The notes beneath the pieces are model-generated. The model was not told where the DNA came from. It searched no databases and was given only the letters and a program-made list of their open reading frames with translations. A stretch of DNA of 14,566 nucleotides from an uncultured Fibrobacter sp. (GTDB lineage Bacteria; Fibrobacterota; Fibrobacteria; Fibrobacterales; Fibrobacteraceae), in contig CAKUXP010000041.1 of NCBI GenBank assembly GCA_934700345.1, forward strand, positions 1 through 14,566, written 5' to 3'. The position numbers and the translations under genes are program-made. Shown here piece after piece: positions 7,691 to 14,480 of this stretch (positions are counted from its first letter, which is position 1; each line of letters starts with the position of its first letter).

Positions 7691-9541
7691 TTACAGCGGG
7701 TACTTTTCCTTGGCCGCTTCAAGCTGGTTGGACGCGTCTTCCCATTTGGCGAAAAGCTCTTCGGTTTTGGACTTGGAGGCGGAAAGCTCTGTGGCGAGCT
7801 TTGCTATCAAGGCTCCGTCCGATTTTTCGGATGCCTCAAGGAGTTCCGCTTCTTTTTTCTTCGCGAGTTCTTCGGAAGTCTGGATTTCCTTTTCGAGCCG
7901 CTGGATTTCCTTTTCGATCGGTCGGACGATTTTTGCGCGTTCCTCGATATAGGCGGCCCGGGCTCGACGGTCGTCCCTGTTTTTTGAAACTGCCGGAGTC
8001 GATGCTTGGGACTTTGCTTCGGCGATGACAGATTTTGTCATACCGTCTTTTTCTTCCGCCCAACCGATTTTTTCCAGAAATTCCCGGTAGGTGCCTTCGA
8101 ATGCGAAGCATTTCCCCCCGTCAAAGACGATTAACTTGTTCGCAAAAACCTGGAGAAGTTCTTCATCGTGCGAAACGACGATGGCCGTTCCGCCGTAATC
8201 TTCGAGTGCGTCGATCAGGCTTTCGATGCTTTCCATGTCGAGATGGTTGGTCGGTTCGTCGAGCAGGAGCAGGTTGCACGGCGTCGCGAGGATTTTTCCA
8301 AGCAGGACCCGGCTGCGTTCCCCGCCCGAAAGGATGCGGATTCTCTTTTGCGAAGCGTCGCCGCTGAACATCATCAGTCCGGCGAGACTTCTCGCCTTGC
8401 CGCGTTCCGCACTCTGGACAGCCGACTGGATTTCCTCTTCGACGGTGTTTTCGAGGTTCAGACGGTTGATGTTTGTCTGCCCGAAGTAATTCATGAGGAT
8501 GTTCGGGTTGAGCGAAATGCTCCCGGAGACAGGCGAAAGTTCGTTTGCGATGAGGTTTAGGAGCGTTGTCTTTCCGCGTCCGTTCGGCCCGATGATCGCA
8601 ACGCGGTCGCCCTTGAAAAGTTCGACGGTCAAGTCCTGGATAAGGGTCGGTCCGCCGTTGAAATGAAAGTTCAGATCCTTGATCTGGAGCATCCTTTTTC
8701 CGGGAAAAGGCGCTTCGTTGAACGAAAATTCCAGGTTGCGCTCGTGTTCGAGCCGTGTCGCTTCGCCGAGACGTTCGACCGCCTTGATTTTGGACTGGAC
8801 CATCGCGGCCTTGCTCGCCTTGAAGCGGAATCGGTCGATGACGCGTTCGAGCTGTTCGCGCTTGTGTGCGTCGTTTTCCTGGGTGCGCAGGGCGACTTCT
8901 TCTTCGGTGCGAATCGTCTCCTTGAGCTTTGCCACCGTGCCCTGGATTTTTCGGAACTTTTTCCGGTGAATCCCCACGACATGCGTGCAGACTTCGTCCA
9001 TGAATTTCCGGTCGTGCGTGATGAGCAGGATTTCGCCCTTCCACCCGCGCAGAAAGCGGGAGAGCCAGCGCATCGATACGATGTCGAGATAGTTGGTCGG
9101 TTCGTCGAGCAGGAGCATGTTCGGTTCGCTCGCGAGAACCTTGGCGAGGTTCAGCCGGATCTGGAAACCGCCCGAGAGGAGCATCGGGTCCTTTTGCATG
9201 GAACTTTCGTCGAATCCGAGGCCGAAAAGAATCGCTTCGACGTGGTGCGTGTCGAGCCAGCCGTCTTCATTTTTCTTGAGGACGGAACAGGCTTCTTCGT
9301 GGACGGTCGCATGCGAAAAGGCGATGTGCTGTTTTAAATATCCAAGCGAATAGTTTTTGGGAATATCGATTTTTCCGCCGTCGAGATATTCCTCGCCCAG
9401 GATGATTTTGAAGAGCGTCGATTTGCCGGAGCCGTTACGCCCGACGATTCCCACGCGTTCCCTCGGCGCGACGAGAAAACTCGCGTCGTTGAAGAGTTCC
9501 TGCGTCCCAAACGATTTGCAAATGTTCTGAACCTGAATCAC
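7691..9541 (-). CDS. ABC-F family ATPase, ribosome-associated
   Basis: This 616-aa protein has two ATP-binding cassettes and no membrane domain, which defines the ABC-F family; these proteins bind the ribosomal E site and modulate translation, and some give antibiotic resistance. Cassette 1: Walker A GRNGSGKS (34-41), signature LSGGF (122-126), Walker B LLLDEPTNYLD (143-153). Cassette 2: Walker A GPNGRGKT (318-325), signature LSGGE (404-408), Walker B LLLLDEPTNHLD (424-435). The linker between them (about 205-280, with IDRFRFKASKAAMVQSKIK) resembles the YheS/YdiF/ABCF3 subgroup. The C-terminal tail (about 540-616) is a charged coiled coil. Both catalytic glutamates are present. The start is a GTG at 9539-9541 with no Shine-Dalgarno sequence; MIQVQNICKSFG is a normal ABC-F N-terminus, so I keep it. 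It is GC-rich compared with the R-M genes and transcribed towards them. A housekeeping role is more likely than resistance, but the sequence does not settle this. Confidence 0.95.
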   Translation of the reverse strand: MIQVQNICKSFGTQELFNDASFLVAPRERVGIVGRNGSGKSTLFKIILGEEYLDGGKIDIPKNYSLGYLKQHIAFSHATVHEEACSVLKKNEDGWLDTHHVEAILFGLGFDESSMQKDPMLLSGGFQIRLNLAKVLASEPNMLLLDEPTNYLDIVSMRWLSRFLRGWKGEILLITHDRKFMDEVCTHVVGIHRKKFRKIQGTVAKLKETIRTEEEVALRTQENDAHKREQLERVIDRFRFKASKAAMVQSKIKAVERLGEATRLEHERNLEFSFNEAPFPGKRMLQIKDLNFHFNGGPTLIQDLTVELFKGDRVAIIGPNGRGKTTLLNLIANELSPVSGSISLNPNILMNYFGQTNINRLNLENTVEEEIQSAVQSAERGKARSLAGLMMFSGDASQKRIRILSGGERSRVLLGKILATPCNLLLLDEPTNHLDMESIESLIDALEDYGGTAIVVSHDEELLQVFANKLIVFDGGKCFAFEGTYREFLEKIGWAEEKDGMTKSVIAEAKSQASTPAVSKNRDDRRARAAYIEERAKIVRPIEKEIQRLEKEIQTSEELAKKKEAELLEASEKSDGALIAKLATELSASKSKTEELFAKWEDASNQLEAAKEKYPL

Positions 9542-9545
9542 GGGG

Positions 9546-9553
9546 AAAATTTA
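9546..9553 (-). promoter_or_regulatory. Putative -7 element TAAATTTT of the ABC-F gene
   Basis: Read on the minus strand, TAAATTTT is one mismatch from TAnnTTTG and ends 4 bases before the GTG start of the ABC-F gene, which has no Shine-Dalgarno sequence. The spacing matches that seen for the genes at 293 and 5484. Alone it is weak evidence in an AT-rich stretch. Confidence 0.25.
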
Positions 9554-9580
9554 GGAAATTAGAAGCGTGGACGTATAGGT

Positions 9581-9608
9581 TTAGGGATTAGGGATGAGGG
9601 ATTAGGGA
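9581..9608 (+). repeat. Four tandem heptamers (TTAGGGA), G-quadruplex pattern
   Basis: The units are TTAGGGA, TTAGGGA, TGAGGGA and TTAGGGA. They place GGG at 9584-9586, 9591-9593, 9598-9600 and 9605-9607 with three loops of exactly four bases, which fits the G3N1-7 quadruplex pattern. The G-rich strand is the template strand for the ABC-F gene just downstream. Single copies occur at 9638-9644 and at 99-105. Confidence 0.8.
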
Positions 9609-9689
9609 ATAGTCCGCGGACGTTTAAATTTTTGGGATTAGGGAACAGGCAATGACATATTCAGACTCGGCGTGGCCATGGGGGTGGTT

Positions 9690-9742
9690 GCAAGGTAGGG
9701 GGACCTTGGCCTTCGCAACTCGGAAAGGTCCCCCTACCTTGC
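9690..9742. repeat. Perfect 18-bp inverted repeat, 17-base loop
   Basis: The left arm GCAAGGTAGGGGGACCTT (9690-9707) is the exact reverse complement of the right arm at 9725-9742. The loop is 17 bases. No T-tract follows, so it is not a standard terminator. It lies about 60 bases before the putative promoter of the 87-aa gene. It could be a REP/REPIN-type intergenic element, the remnant of a small mobile element, or a structural barrier between the divergent units; the sequence alone does not decide. Confidence 0.8.
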
Positions 9743-9799
9743 CCCGCGCCGGGTAGGCGTATCCCAAATCACTTTTTTGGGCGAATTTCCGAAAATATC

Positions 9800-9827
9800 T
9801 TGACGACGTTTTTTTTTCTTATGTTTG
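9800..9827 (+). promoter_or_regulatory. Putative promoter of the 87-aa/MBL unit
   Basis: TATGTTTG at 9820-9827 matches the TAnnTTTG consensus exactly. TTG (of TTGACG) at 9800-9802 lies 17 bases before it. A run of T residues fills most of the spacer. Transcription would begin near 9833, giving a leader of about 40 bases with the ribosome binding site AAGGAAAG at 9862-9869. Confidence 0.5.
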
Positions 9828-9873
9828 AAATGTAAGGGAATCTCACCTTGCTTTTTACCATAAGGAAAGAAAG

Positions 9874-10137
9874 ATGACTAAAGTAGAATATGCTAAGAAT
9901 TTAGAAAAACGGCTTGGTGAGCGTTTTAAAATTTTGCCTAATGCGGATAATTCGGTGCTGCTTAACTACCAAGGAAAAGGAGAAAAGTTCTCTTTCTCTT
10001 TTTCTTGTCGTTTTTTTACAACGTTTGATGATATAGAAAAAGATCTAAAAAGAGGAGAGACTCTAAGCTTTTGGATTGCGCAATTTCAATCTCAAATAAC
10101 AGAGAATTTGTTGATAAATGCTATTGAGGCGTTATGA
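9874..10137 (+). CDS. Small protein of unknown function, partner of the ComEC-type MBL
   Basis: I do not recognise this 87-aa protein. It has no signal peptide, no membrane segment and no cysteine pair; it has one cysteine, at about residue 46. The predicted layout by eye is an N-terminal helix (VEYAKNLEKRLGERF), a beta-hairpin-like middle (SVLLNYQG, EKFSFSFSCRFF), and two further helices (DDIEKDLKRG, WIAQFQSQITENLLINAIEAL). The start ATG follows AAGGAAAG by 4 bases. The stop overlaps the start of the MBL gene as ATGA (10134-10137), so the two proteins are likely made together and in similar amounts. AT-rich codon use matches that of the MBL gene. It may be a regulatory or inhibitory partner of the MBL enzyme; that is inference from gene order only. 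Confidence 0.75.
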   Translation: MTKVEYAKNLEKRLGERFKILPNADNSVLLNYQGKGEKFSFSFSCRFFTTFDDIEKDLKRGETLSFWIAQFQSQITENLLINAIEAL

Positions 10138-11168
10138 TTACAATTGGAGTTACGAAAACGTTTTACCCTGTGGGACAAGGCGGTTTTTATTCCGAACGGA
10201 TTTTTTGTGATGGGACGCTTTGTGAATTTGTCTATGATTGCGGAGCCGTTAACAAAGGGGAATCAAAAAAGGCTTTTCAGGAACGGATGGATTCTGTTAT
10301 AGGAAATTCTGGGATTAGTCAAGTGGATTTTTTGGTAATCAGTCACTTAGATGAAGACCATATTAACGGGATTTTGAATCTTAAAAAATATTTGGAAGGT
10401 CAGGGTGATGGTACGCTTTTTATTCTTCCTGATCCAACGCCGCTTGATTTGTTGCTGTTTTTTGAAAGAGCATCGGAAGTTAGTATTGATTGGTTCTTGA
10501 ATGAAAAACGTTTATTGAAAATCTCGAAAGGGGAAAAGTTTGAAAATTCTGATGCAGTAATTCTAAATGCAGATTTAGCTGGAAAAACATATAGCCATAA
10601 GCAATTATTTTCGGTGAATAGGGAATTGTGCTGGAGAATAAAGTTTTACGTGGATTCTTCAAAGTACGAGAACAGATTGTCTGTCGAAGATGTGGAACTT
10701 ATTCATAGTGTCAAAACATTTGATGATTTCAAAAGCAGACGAAAAGAATTGAAAAATGTGTACAAAAAAGTTTATAGAGGAGTGAACGGCTCTTCTATGG
10801 CGATGATTTCTTTTCCGATGGTGGGTAAAAAAACTGGAGATGGGGGTCAGGATTGTTTTATGACATGGATGAATGGGGATATCTGCCTGAAAACGAGAAA
10901 AGAGCTTTCCGACATAGAAAAGCATTTTAAAGAAATTGAATATGCGAATTGTGATTTCCAGATTCCTCATCATGGAAGTCATCACAATTTGAAAATATTG
11001 CCAAAAATTTTTAGAAAAATGCGAACTTATATTAATGCAGGAAAGGACAATAAGTATGGGCATCCGTCCGGAACTATTTTGAAGATGAATGAACTTGAGG
11101 GAATAGAGTGCCGTTGGATAACGGAAGAAGATAAATCTGTCATTCAGCATGAATGGTGGACTTTTTAG
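10134..11168 (+). CDS. Stand-alone ComEC/Rec2-type MBL-fold hydrolase
   Basis: This 344-aa protein resembles the soluble metallo-beta-lactamase domain of the competence protein ComEC, but it has no transmembrane channel domain. Motifs in order: YDCG (34-37), SHLDEDHING (70-79) giving the HxDxDH metal site at His71, Asp73, Asp75 and His76, PHHGSHH (278-284), and NKYGHPSG near 306-313, which matches the C-terminal nuclease-like motif of ComEC. The ligands look intact, so hydrolysis of a phosphodiester or related bond is likely; ComEC domains are proposed or shown nucleases. No signal peptide is present, so it should be cytoplasmic. The middle (about 90-230) is divergent, with lysine-rich stretches. 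The start ATG overlaps the stop of the 87-aa gene. The stop TAG overlaps the ribosome binding site of the adhesin gene. Stand-alone MBL proteins of this type occur in several bacterial conflict systems, so a defence role is possible but not shown. Confidence 0.85.
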   Translation: MITIGVTKTFYPVGQGGFYSERIFCDGTLCEFVYDCGAVNKGESKKAFQERMDSVIGNSGISQVDFLVISHLDEDHINGILNLKKYLEGQGDGTLFILPDPTPLDLLLFFERASEVSIDWFLNEKRLLKISKGEKFENSDAVILNADLAGKTYSHKQLFSVNRELCWRIKFYVDSSKYENRLSVEDVELIHSVKTFDDFKSRRKELKNVYKKVYRGVNGSSMAMISFPMVGKKTGDGGQDCFMTWMNGDICLKTRKELSDIEKHFKEIEYANCDFQIPHHGSHHNLKILPKIFRKMRTYINAGKDNKYGHPSGTILKMNELEGIECRWITEEDKSVIQHEWWTF

Positions 11169-11172
11169 GAGG
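11167..11172 (+). promoter_or_regulatory. AGGAGG ribosome binding site overlapping the MBL stop codon
   Basis: AGGAGG shares two bases with the TAG stop of the MBL gene (11166-11168) and lies 5 bases before the ATG at 11178. This is the best Shine-Dalgarno match in the window and suggests that the adhesin gene can be translated efficiently from a transcript shared with the MBL gene. Confidence 0.8.
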
Positions 11173-11177
11173 ACAAC

Positions 11178-13859
11178 ATGAAGAACATCCAAAAATTATT
11201 ATGGCTTTTGATTTTTAGCTTAACCGCTTCGCTCTATGCGGCGAATTGGAATGGCTCAACACGCGTGCCGGAAAGTACAAAGAAAATTGACGGCAAAACG
11301 TTCTATGTGATTACGAGTGCCGAGGAACTTGCCTGGTTTGCCGCACAGGTGAATATGGGAAAGACGACCATTAATGCGCAGCTGGCGAATGATATCCTGT
11401 TTGGAAAAGATACTTCTAGCATAACCAGCACGGTGTGGACTATGATTGGCAAAAGCAGTTCTGCGCGGTTTGCGGGAGCTTTTGACGGGCAAGGCTACGT
11501 TGTTTATGGCTTGTACTTCGGCAATCGCGAAGCTGAAGGATTTTTCGGTTATGTTGCTAAAGAAGGTGTTGTGAAAAATTTGACATTGGTTTCTGCCGAT
11601 GCAAGTGAGAAAAAACGCAGCGGCGGTGTGGTGAGAGGAGGAATTGCTGCGGTTAATTATGGAATTATCCAAAATTGTGTAAACAAGGTTGTTAGGCTTG
11701 CTAGTGTGATTCAGGGAGAGTCGGGAAGTAGTTATGTTGGATATGTGGGCGGGCTTGTTGGTAAAAACTATGGGGAAATCACTAAAAGTCAAAATTTTGC
11801 AAATATATATTTAGGGGATCTTATTTGGCCGGGAATTGCTTACTCCGCAGGTATTGCTGCGTATAATGAAGGAACAATTTCGGAAAGTTATAATTCGGGG
11901 GCCATCTACACTCATGTGGCGCGGATGAACTATGTCGGAGGCATTGCGAGCCATAATGCTTCATCGGGTAAAATTACTACTAGTTACAATTCTGGCATTT
12001 TAACATCCTTTTATAATAGAACCTATTCTGGATACAATCCTGGTGCCAATAATGGGGGCATTGCCGGGCTGAATTCAGGTCTAATTGAAAATGTTTACAA
12101 TGTGGGTAAGGATTCTAGCTATGAAAATATTGGAGCCGTTTATACGGGCGGCATCGTCGGTGTGAATACAGGCGCAAGTGCGGTGGTGAAAAATGCCTAT
12201 GTCGCCGTCACGCACATTTATGCGAAAGGTTCGTCTTCTTATAGTGGAGGCGTTGCCGGATCCAATAACGGTTCCGCTCAAATTATCAATGCCTATTATG
12301 ACGGTTCGATATTGACTGGGGTTGTTGCGGTGGGGCAGCAATCTGCAACGGTGACGGATGTTGGATCAAAGACTACGGACTTGATGAAGACGGATGGGTT
12401 TGTCCGTATCCTCAATACGGCAAATGAGACGGAGGCTTCTAGCGGGGTTTGGGGCCGAAAAGGAAACTATCCTGTTTTTATCGACGCGTCCGACATTTAC
12501 TTCTCCATCCGGTTCTTCGACTCGGACACGACGCTGCTCGATTCGCAGTACGTGCAGTACGGCAAGACGCCGAGCTACAACGGAACACCGACGAAGGCCT
12601 CCACGGCGCAGTTCAGCTATGCGTTCGAGGGCTGGCATGTGGAACCCACCGCCGCCACCGAGGACTTCGACTACTATGCGGTCTATTCGGAGACGCTCCG
12701 CTCCTACACGGTCCGCTTCCTCGACTTCGACGGCACGGAGCTGCAATCCTCCACCTATCTCTACGGCGCGACGCCCGGCGTCTCGAAAGTCCCGACCCGC
12801 GCAAGCACCGTCGCTTACGACTACGCGTTCTCCGGCTGGACGCCCGCAATCGACACGGTGAAGGGGCCCGCGACCTACACGGCTCTCTACGACTCGTCGA
12901 AGGTCCTGTACACGGTCACGTTCATGGACGGAAGCTCCGTCTTCGCGACTGTTCAGGTACCCTACGGCGAAACGGCGAAAGCCCCGGGGACGCCCTCGCG
13001 CGAAGGCTACAAGTTCGTCGGCTGGAACGGATCGCTTTCGAACGTCACGGGGAATATGACGGTTTCCGCGCTCTTCGAGGAGCTTGTCTATCGCGAGGTG
13101 GTCATCGACCGCGGGGACGACGGCATGGACACGGTCAAGGTCGAGGAGGACGAATGGTTTACGCTCCCCGAGGCCCCGGAGAAGCCCGGGCACACGTTCA
13201 CGGGCTGGTACGGCCCGGACGGAGACTACCTCGGCAAGGCGGGCGACACGGTGAAAGTCTCCGCCGACATGCGGATCGAGCCGCGCTACGAGGCGAACCT
13301 CTACAGAATCGCGTTCGTGAACGGCTCCGACACCCTGCAGAGCGGGAAAGTCGCCTACGGCACGCTCCCGTCCTACACAGGAACGGCTCCGAGAAAGGCC
13401 TCTTCCGCAAAGTACACTTACACGTTTGCCGGCTGGACTCCCGCAATTAAGGCGGTGACGGGCGATGCGGTTTACACGGCGATTTTCGATTCGACCCTGA
13501 TTCCGCAGATTAGCAGTTCCAGCTCAAGCGCGACGTCCTCTTCGAGCGGCAAGTCCAGTTCGAGCGCGGCCTCTGGCTCTTCTTCGAGTTCCGCGGGGGA
13601 AAATTCCAGCAGCTCGTCCGAACCCTCCGACGCCCTCGTAGCGAACTTCCCTTCTCCCGCATGGAGCGTCACCGTTTCGGGCAGGAACTTCCAGATTCAC
13701 GCCGCACCGGTCGGCAAACCCTATGCGCTCTTCGACCTGCAGGGAAAGGTTCTCACCAAGGGCCGCATCGAAAATTCGGAAATGACAATTTCCGCGCCTC
13801 GGTCAGGGAGCTACATCGTCCGCGTCGGGGAACGTTCCGTTCGGGTGAACGCGAAATAG
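11178..13859 (+). CDS. Secreted GLUG/InlB-type repeat protein with poly-Ser linker and Por-like C-terminal domain
   Basis: This 893-aa protein starts with a signal peptide (hydrophobic core LLWLLIFSLTASLYA, cleavage near residue 21). Residues about 140-400 carry about seven GLUG-type repeats (for example GGLVGKNYGEITKS, GGIAGLNSGLIENVYN, GGVAGSNNGS), ending in a GVWGRKGNYPVFI motif common after GLUG repeats. Residues about 444-775 hold five Listeria/Bacteroides (InlB B-type, Flg_new) repeats of 60-70 aa, starting near 444, 510, 578, 638 and 709, each with a FxGWxP- or GWY-like core. A serine-rich linker spans about 779-815. The last 75 residues (YALFDLQGKVLTKG, PRSGSYIVRVG) resemble a type IX secretion (Por) sorting domain. 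It is probably exported and anchored at the surface, with a role in adhesion; this is inferred from domains. The gene sits 9 bases after the MBL gene. Composition switches abruptly near 12470-12490 from AT-rich to strongly GC-rich, as if two gene parts of different history were joined. Confidence 0.9.
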   Translation: MKNIQKLLWLLIFSLTASLYAANWNGSTRVPESTKKIDGKTFYVITSAEELAWFAAQVNMGKTTINAQLANDILFGKDTSSITSTVWTMIGKSSSARFAGAFDGQGYVVYGLYFGNREAEGFFGYVAKEGVVKNLTLVSADASEKKRSGGVVRGGIAAVNYGIIQNCVNKVVRLASVIQGESGSSYVGYVGGLVGKNYGEITKSQNFANIYLGDLIWPGIAYSAGIAAYNEGTISESYNSGAIYTHVARMNYVGGIASHNASSGKITTSYNSGILTSFYNRTYSGYNPGANNGGIAGLNSGLIENVYNVGKDSSYENIGAVYTGGIVGVNTGASAVVKNAYVAVTHIYAKGSSSYSGGVAGSNNGSAQIINAYYDGSILTGVVAVGQQSATVTDVGSKTTDLMKTDGFVRILNTANETEASSGVWGRKGNYPVFIDASDIYFSIRFFDSDTTLLDSQYVQYGKTPSYNGTPTKASTAQFSYAFEGWHVEPTAATEDFDYYAVYSETLRSYTVRFLDFDGTELQSSTYLYGATPGVSKVPTRASTVAYDYAFSGWTPAIDTVKGPATYTALYDSSKVLYTVTFMDGSSVFATVQVPYGETAKAPGTPSREGYKFVGWNGSLSNVTGNMTVSALFEELVYREVVIDRGDDGMDTVKVEEDEWFTLPEAPEKPGHTFTGWYGPDGDYLGKAGDTVKVSADMRIEPRYEANLYRIAFVNGSDTLQSGKVAYGTLPSYTGTAPRKASSAKYTYTFAGWTPAIKAVTGDAVYTAIFDSTLIPQISSSSSSATSSSSGKSSSSAASGSSSSSAGENSSSSSEPSDALVANFPSPAWSVTVSGRNFQIHAAPVGKPYALFDLQGKVLTKGRIENSEMTISAPRSGSYIVRVGERSVRVNAK

Positions 13860-13906
13860 CTTCGTCTGAAAGGTTCAACGTGGATTTCAAAACGAGGAGT
13901 TGCAAA

Positions 13907-14467
13907 ATGGCTTATACATTCGAACTAGGAGAAAAGTCCCTTCAATCGATTTTGGACGACTATAGCATTAACTGCTCAAACGAGGCGTTAAAGTATTACG
14001 CTAGCCTGCCGGATTGGGAAACAGCCTTAGAGGAGGCTGGACGGTTCCGTTTCAATGCTTCCGGGAGGTGCCACGACCACCAGTACCGCATATATCGTAT
14101 CGTAAAGGAACAATTTTTGGACGATTTGCGTGAAAATTCGGCGGAGATTCAAAACAGTGCAAATTTTGAAGAACTGTACGACAACATCGAAAGGTTCTGC
14201 AAGAAAAATGGAATCGGTGAACTGGCCGTTTACGATACCGCCCTGCGCCTCGGAGCGTTTTTGGAAAAGCACAAAGGCGGAAGCTTCAAGCCGCATGAGG
14301 TCTTTTTGCACAATGGAGCCATGAAAGGCGCGATGGTCCTATTCGGGAGAAAGCTGCTGGCGAGGCCGTGTAGCCGGATGCCGTTATCTGAATTTGCGGA
14401 ACTTTTCCCGAACAAGGAAGCCTGGGAAGTGGAAGAAATCCTCTGCATCTACAAGGACAATTTTTAA
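13907..14467 (+). CDS. Hypothetical protein, 186 aa, with an HhH-like segment
   Basis: I do not recognise a named family. The protein is mostly helical by eye, soluble, without signal peptide or membrane segment. NGIGELAVYDTALRLGAFL (101-119) recalls a helix-hairpin-helix DNA-binding or glycosylase-like segment, followed by EVFLHNGAMKGA (131-142), which looks like a conserved core. HDHQYRIYRI near 56-65 could hold functional histidines. Such a layout would fit a DNA-binding protein, but this is inference. The start ATG at 13907 is chosen because AGGAG at 13895-13899 lies 7 bases before it; the open frame extends upstream into the adhesin gene only by chance. It lies 47 bases after the adhesin stop and 13 bases before the next start, so it may pair with that gene. 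Confidence 0.8.
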   Translation: MAYTFELGEKSLQSILDDYSINCSNEALKYYASLPDWETALEEAGRFRFNASGRCHDHQYRIYRIVKEQFLDDLRENSAEIQNSANFEELYDNIERFCKKNGIGELAVYDTALRLGAFLEKHKGGSFKPHEVFLHNGAMKGAMVLFGRKLLARPCSRMPLSEFAELFPNKEAWEVEEILCIYKDNF

Positions 14468-14480
14468 GGGGGGAGACGAT

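Larger units (their letters stand above)
9542..9873. other. Divergent intergenic region with heptamers and a strong hairpin
   Basis: This 332-base gap between the ABC-F gene (minus) and the 87-aa gene (plus) holds no coding sequence that I can support. From left to right it contains a putative minus-strand promoter element (9546-9553), four TTAGGGA-like heptamers (9581-9608), a single further TTAGGGA (9638-9644), a perfect 18-bp inverted repeat (9690-9742), a putative plus-strand promoter (9800-9827) and a ribosome binding site AAGGAAAG (9862-9869). Confidence 0.7.

Noticed and set aside
9581..9742. CRISPR array
   Set aside because: The heptamers are contiguous without spacers and the 18-bp arms are a single inverted pair; no direct repeats with unique spacers and no cas genes are present.
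10134..11168. Competence gene comEC
   Set aside because: The protein has only the soluble MBL part; the membrane channel domain and the N-terminal OB-fold region of true ComEC are missing.
13661..13906. N-terminal extension of the 186-aa protein to position 13661
   Set aside because: This part overlaps the adhesin's C-terminal domain in another frame; the ribosome binding site at 13895-13899 sets the start at 13907.
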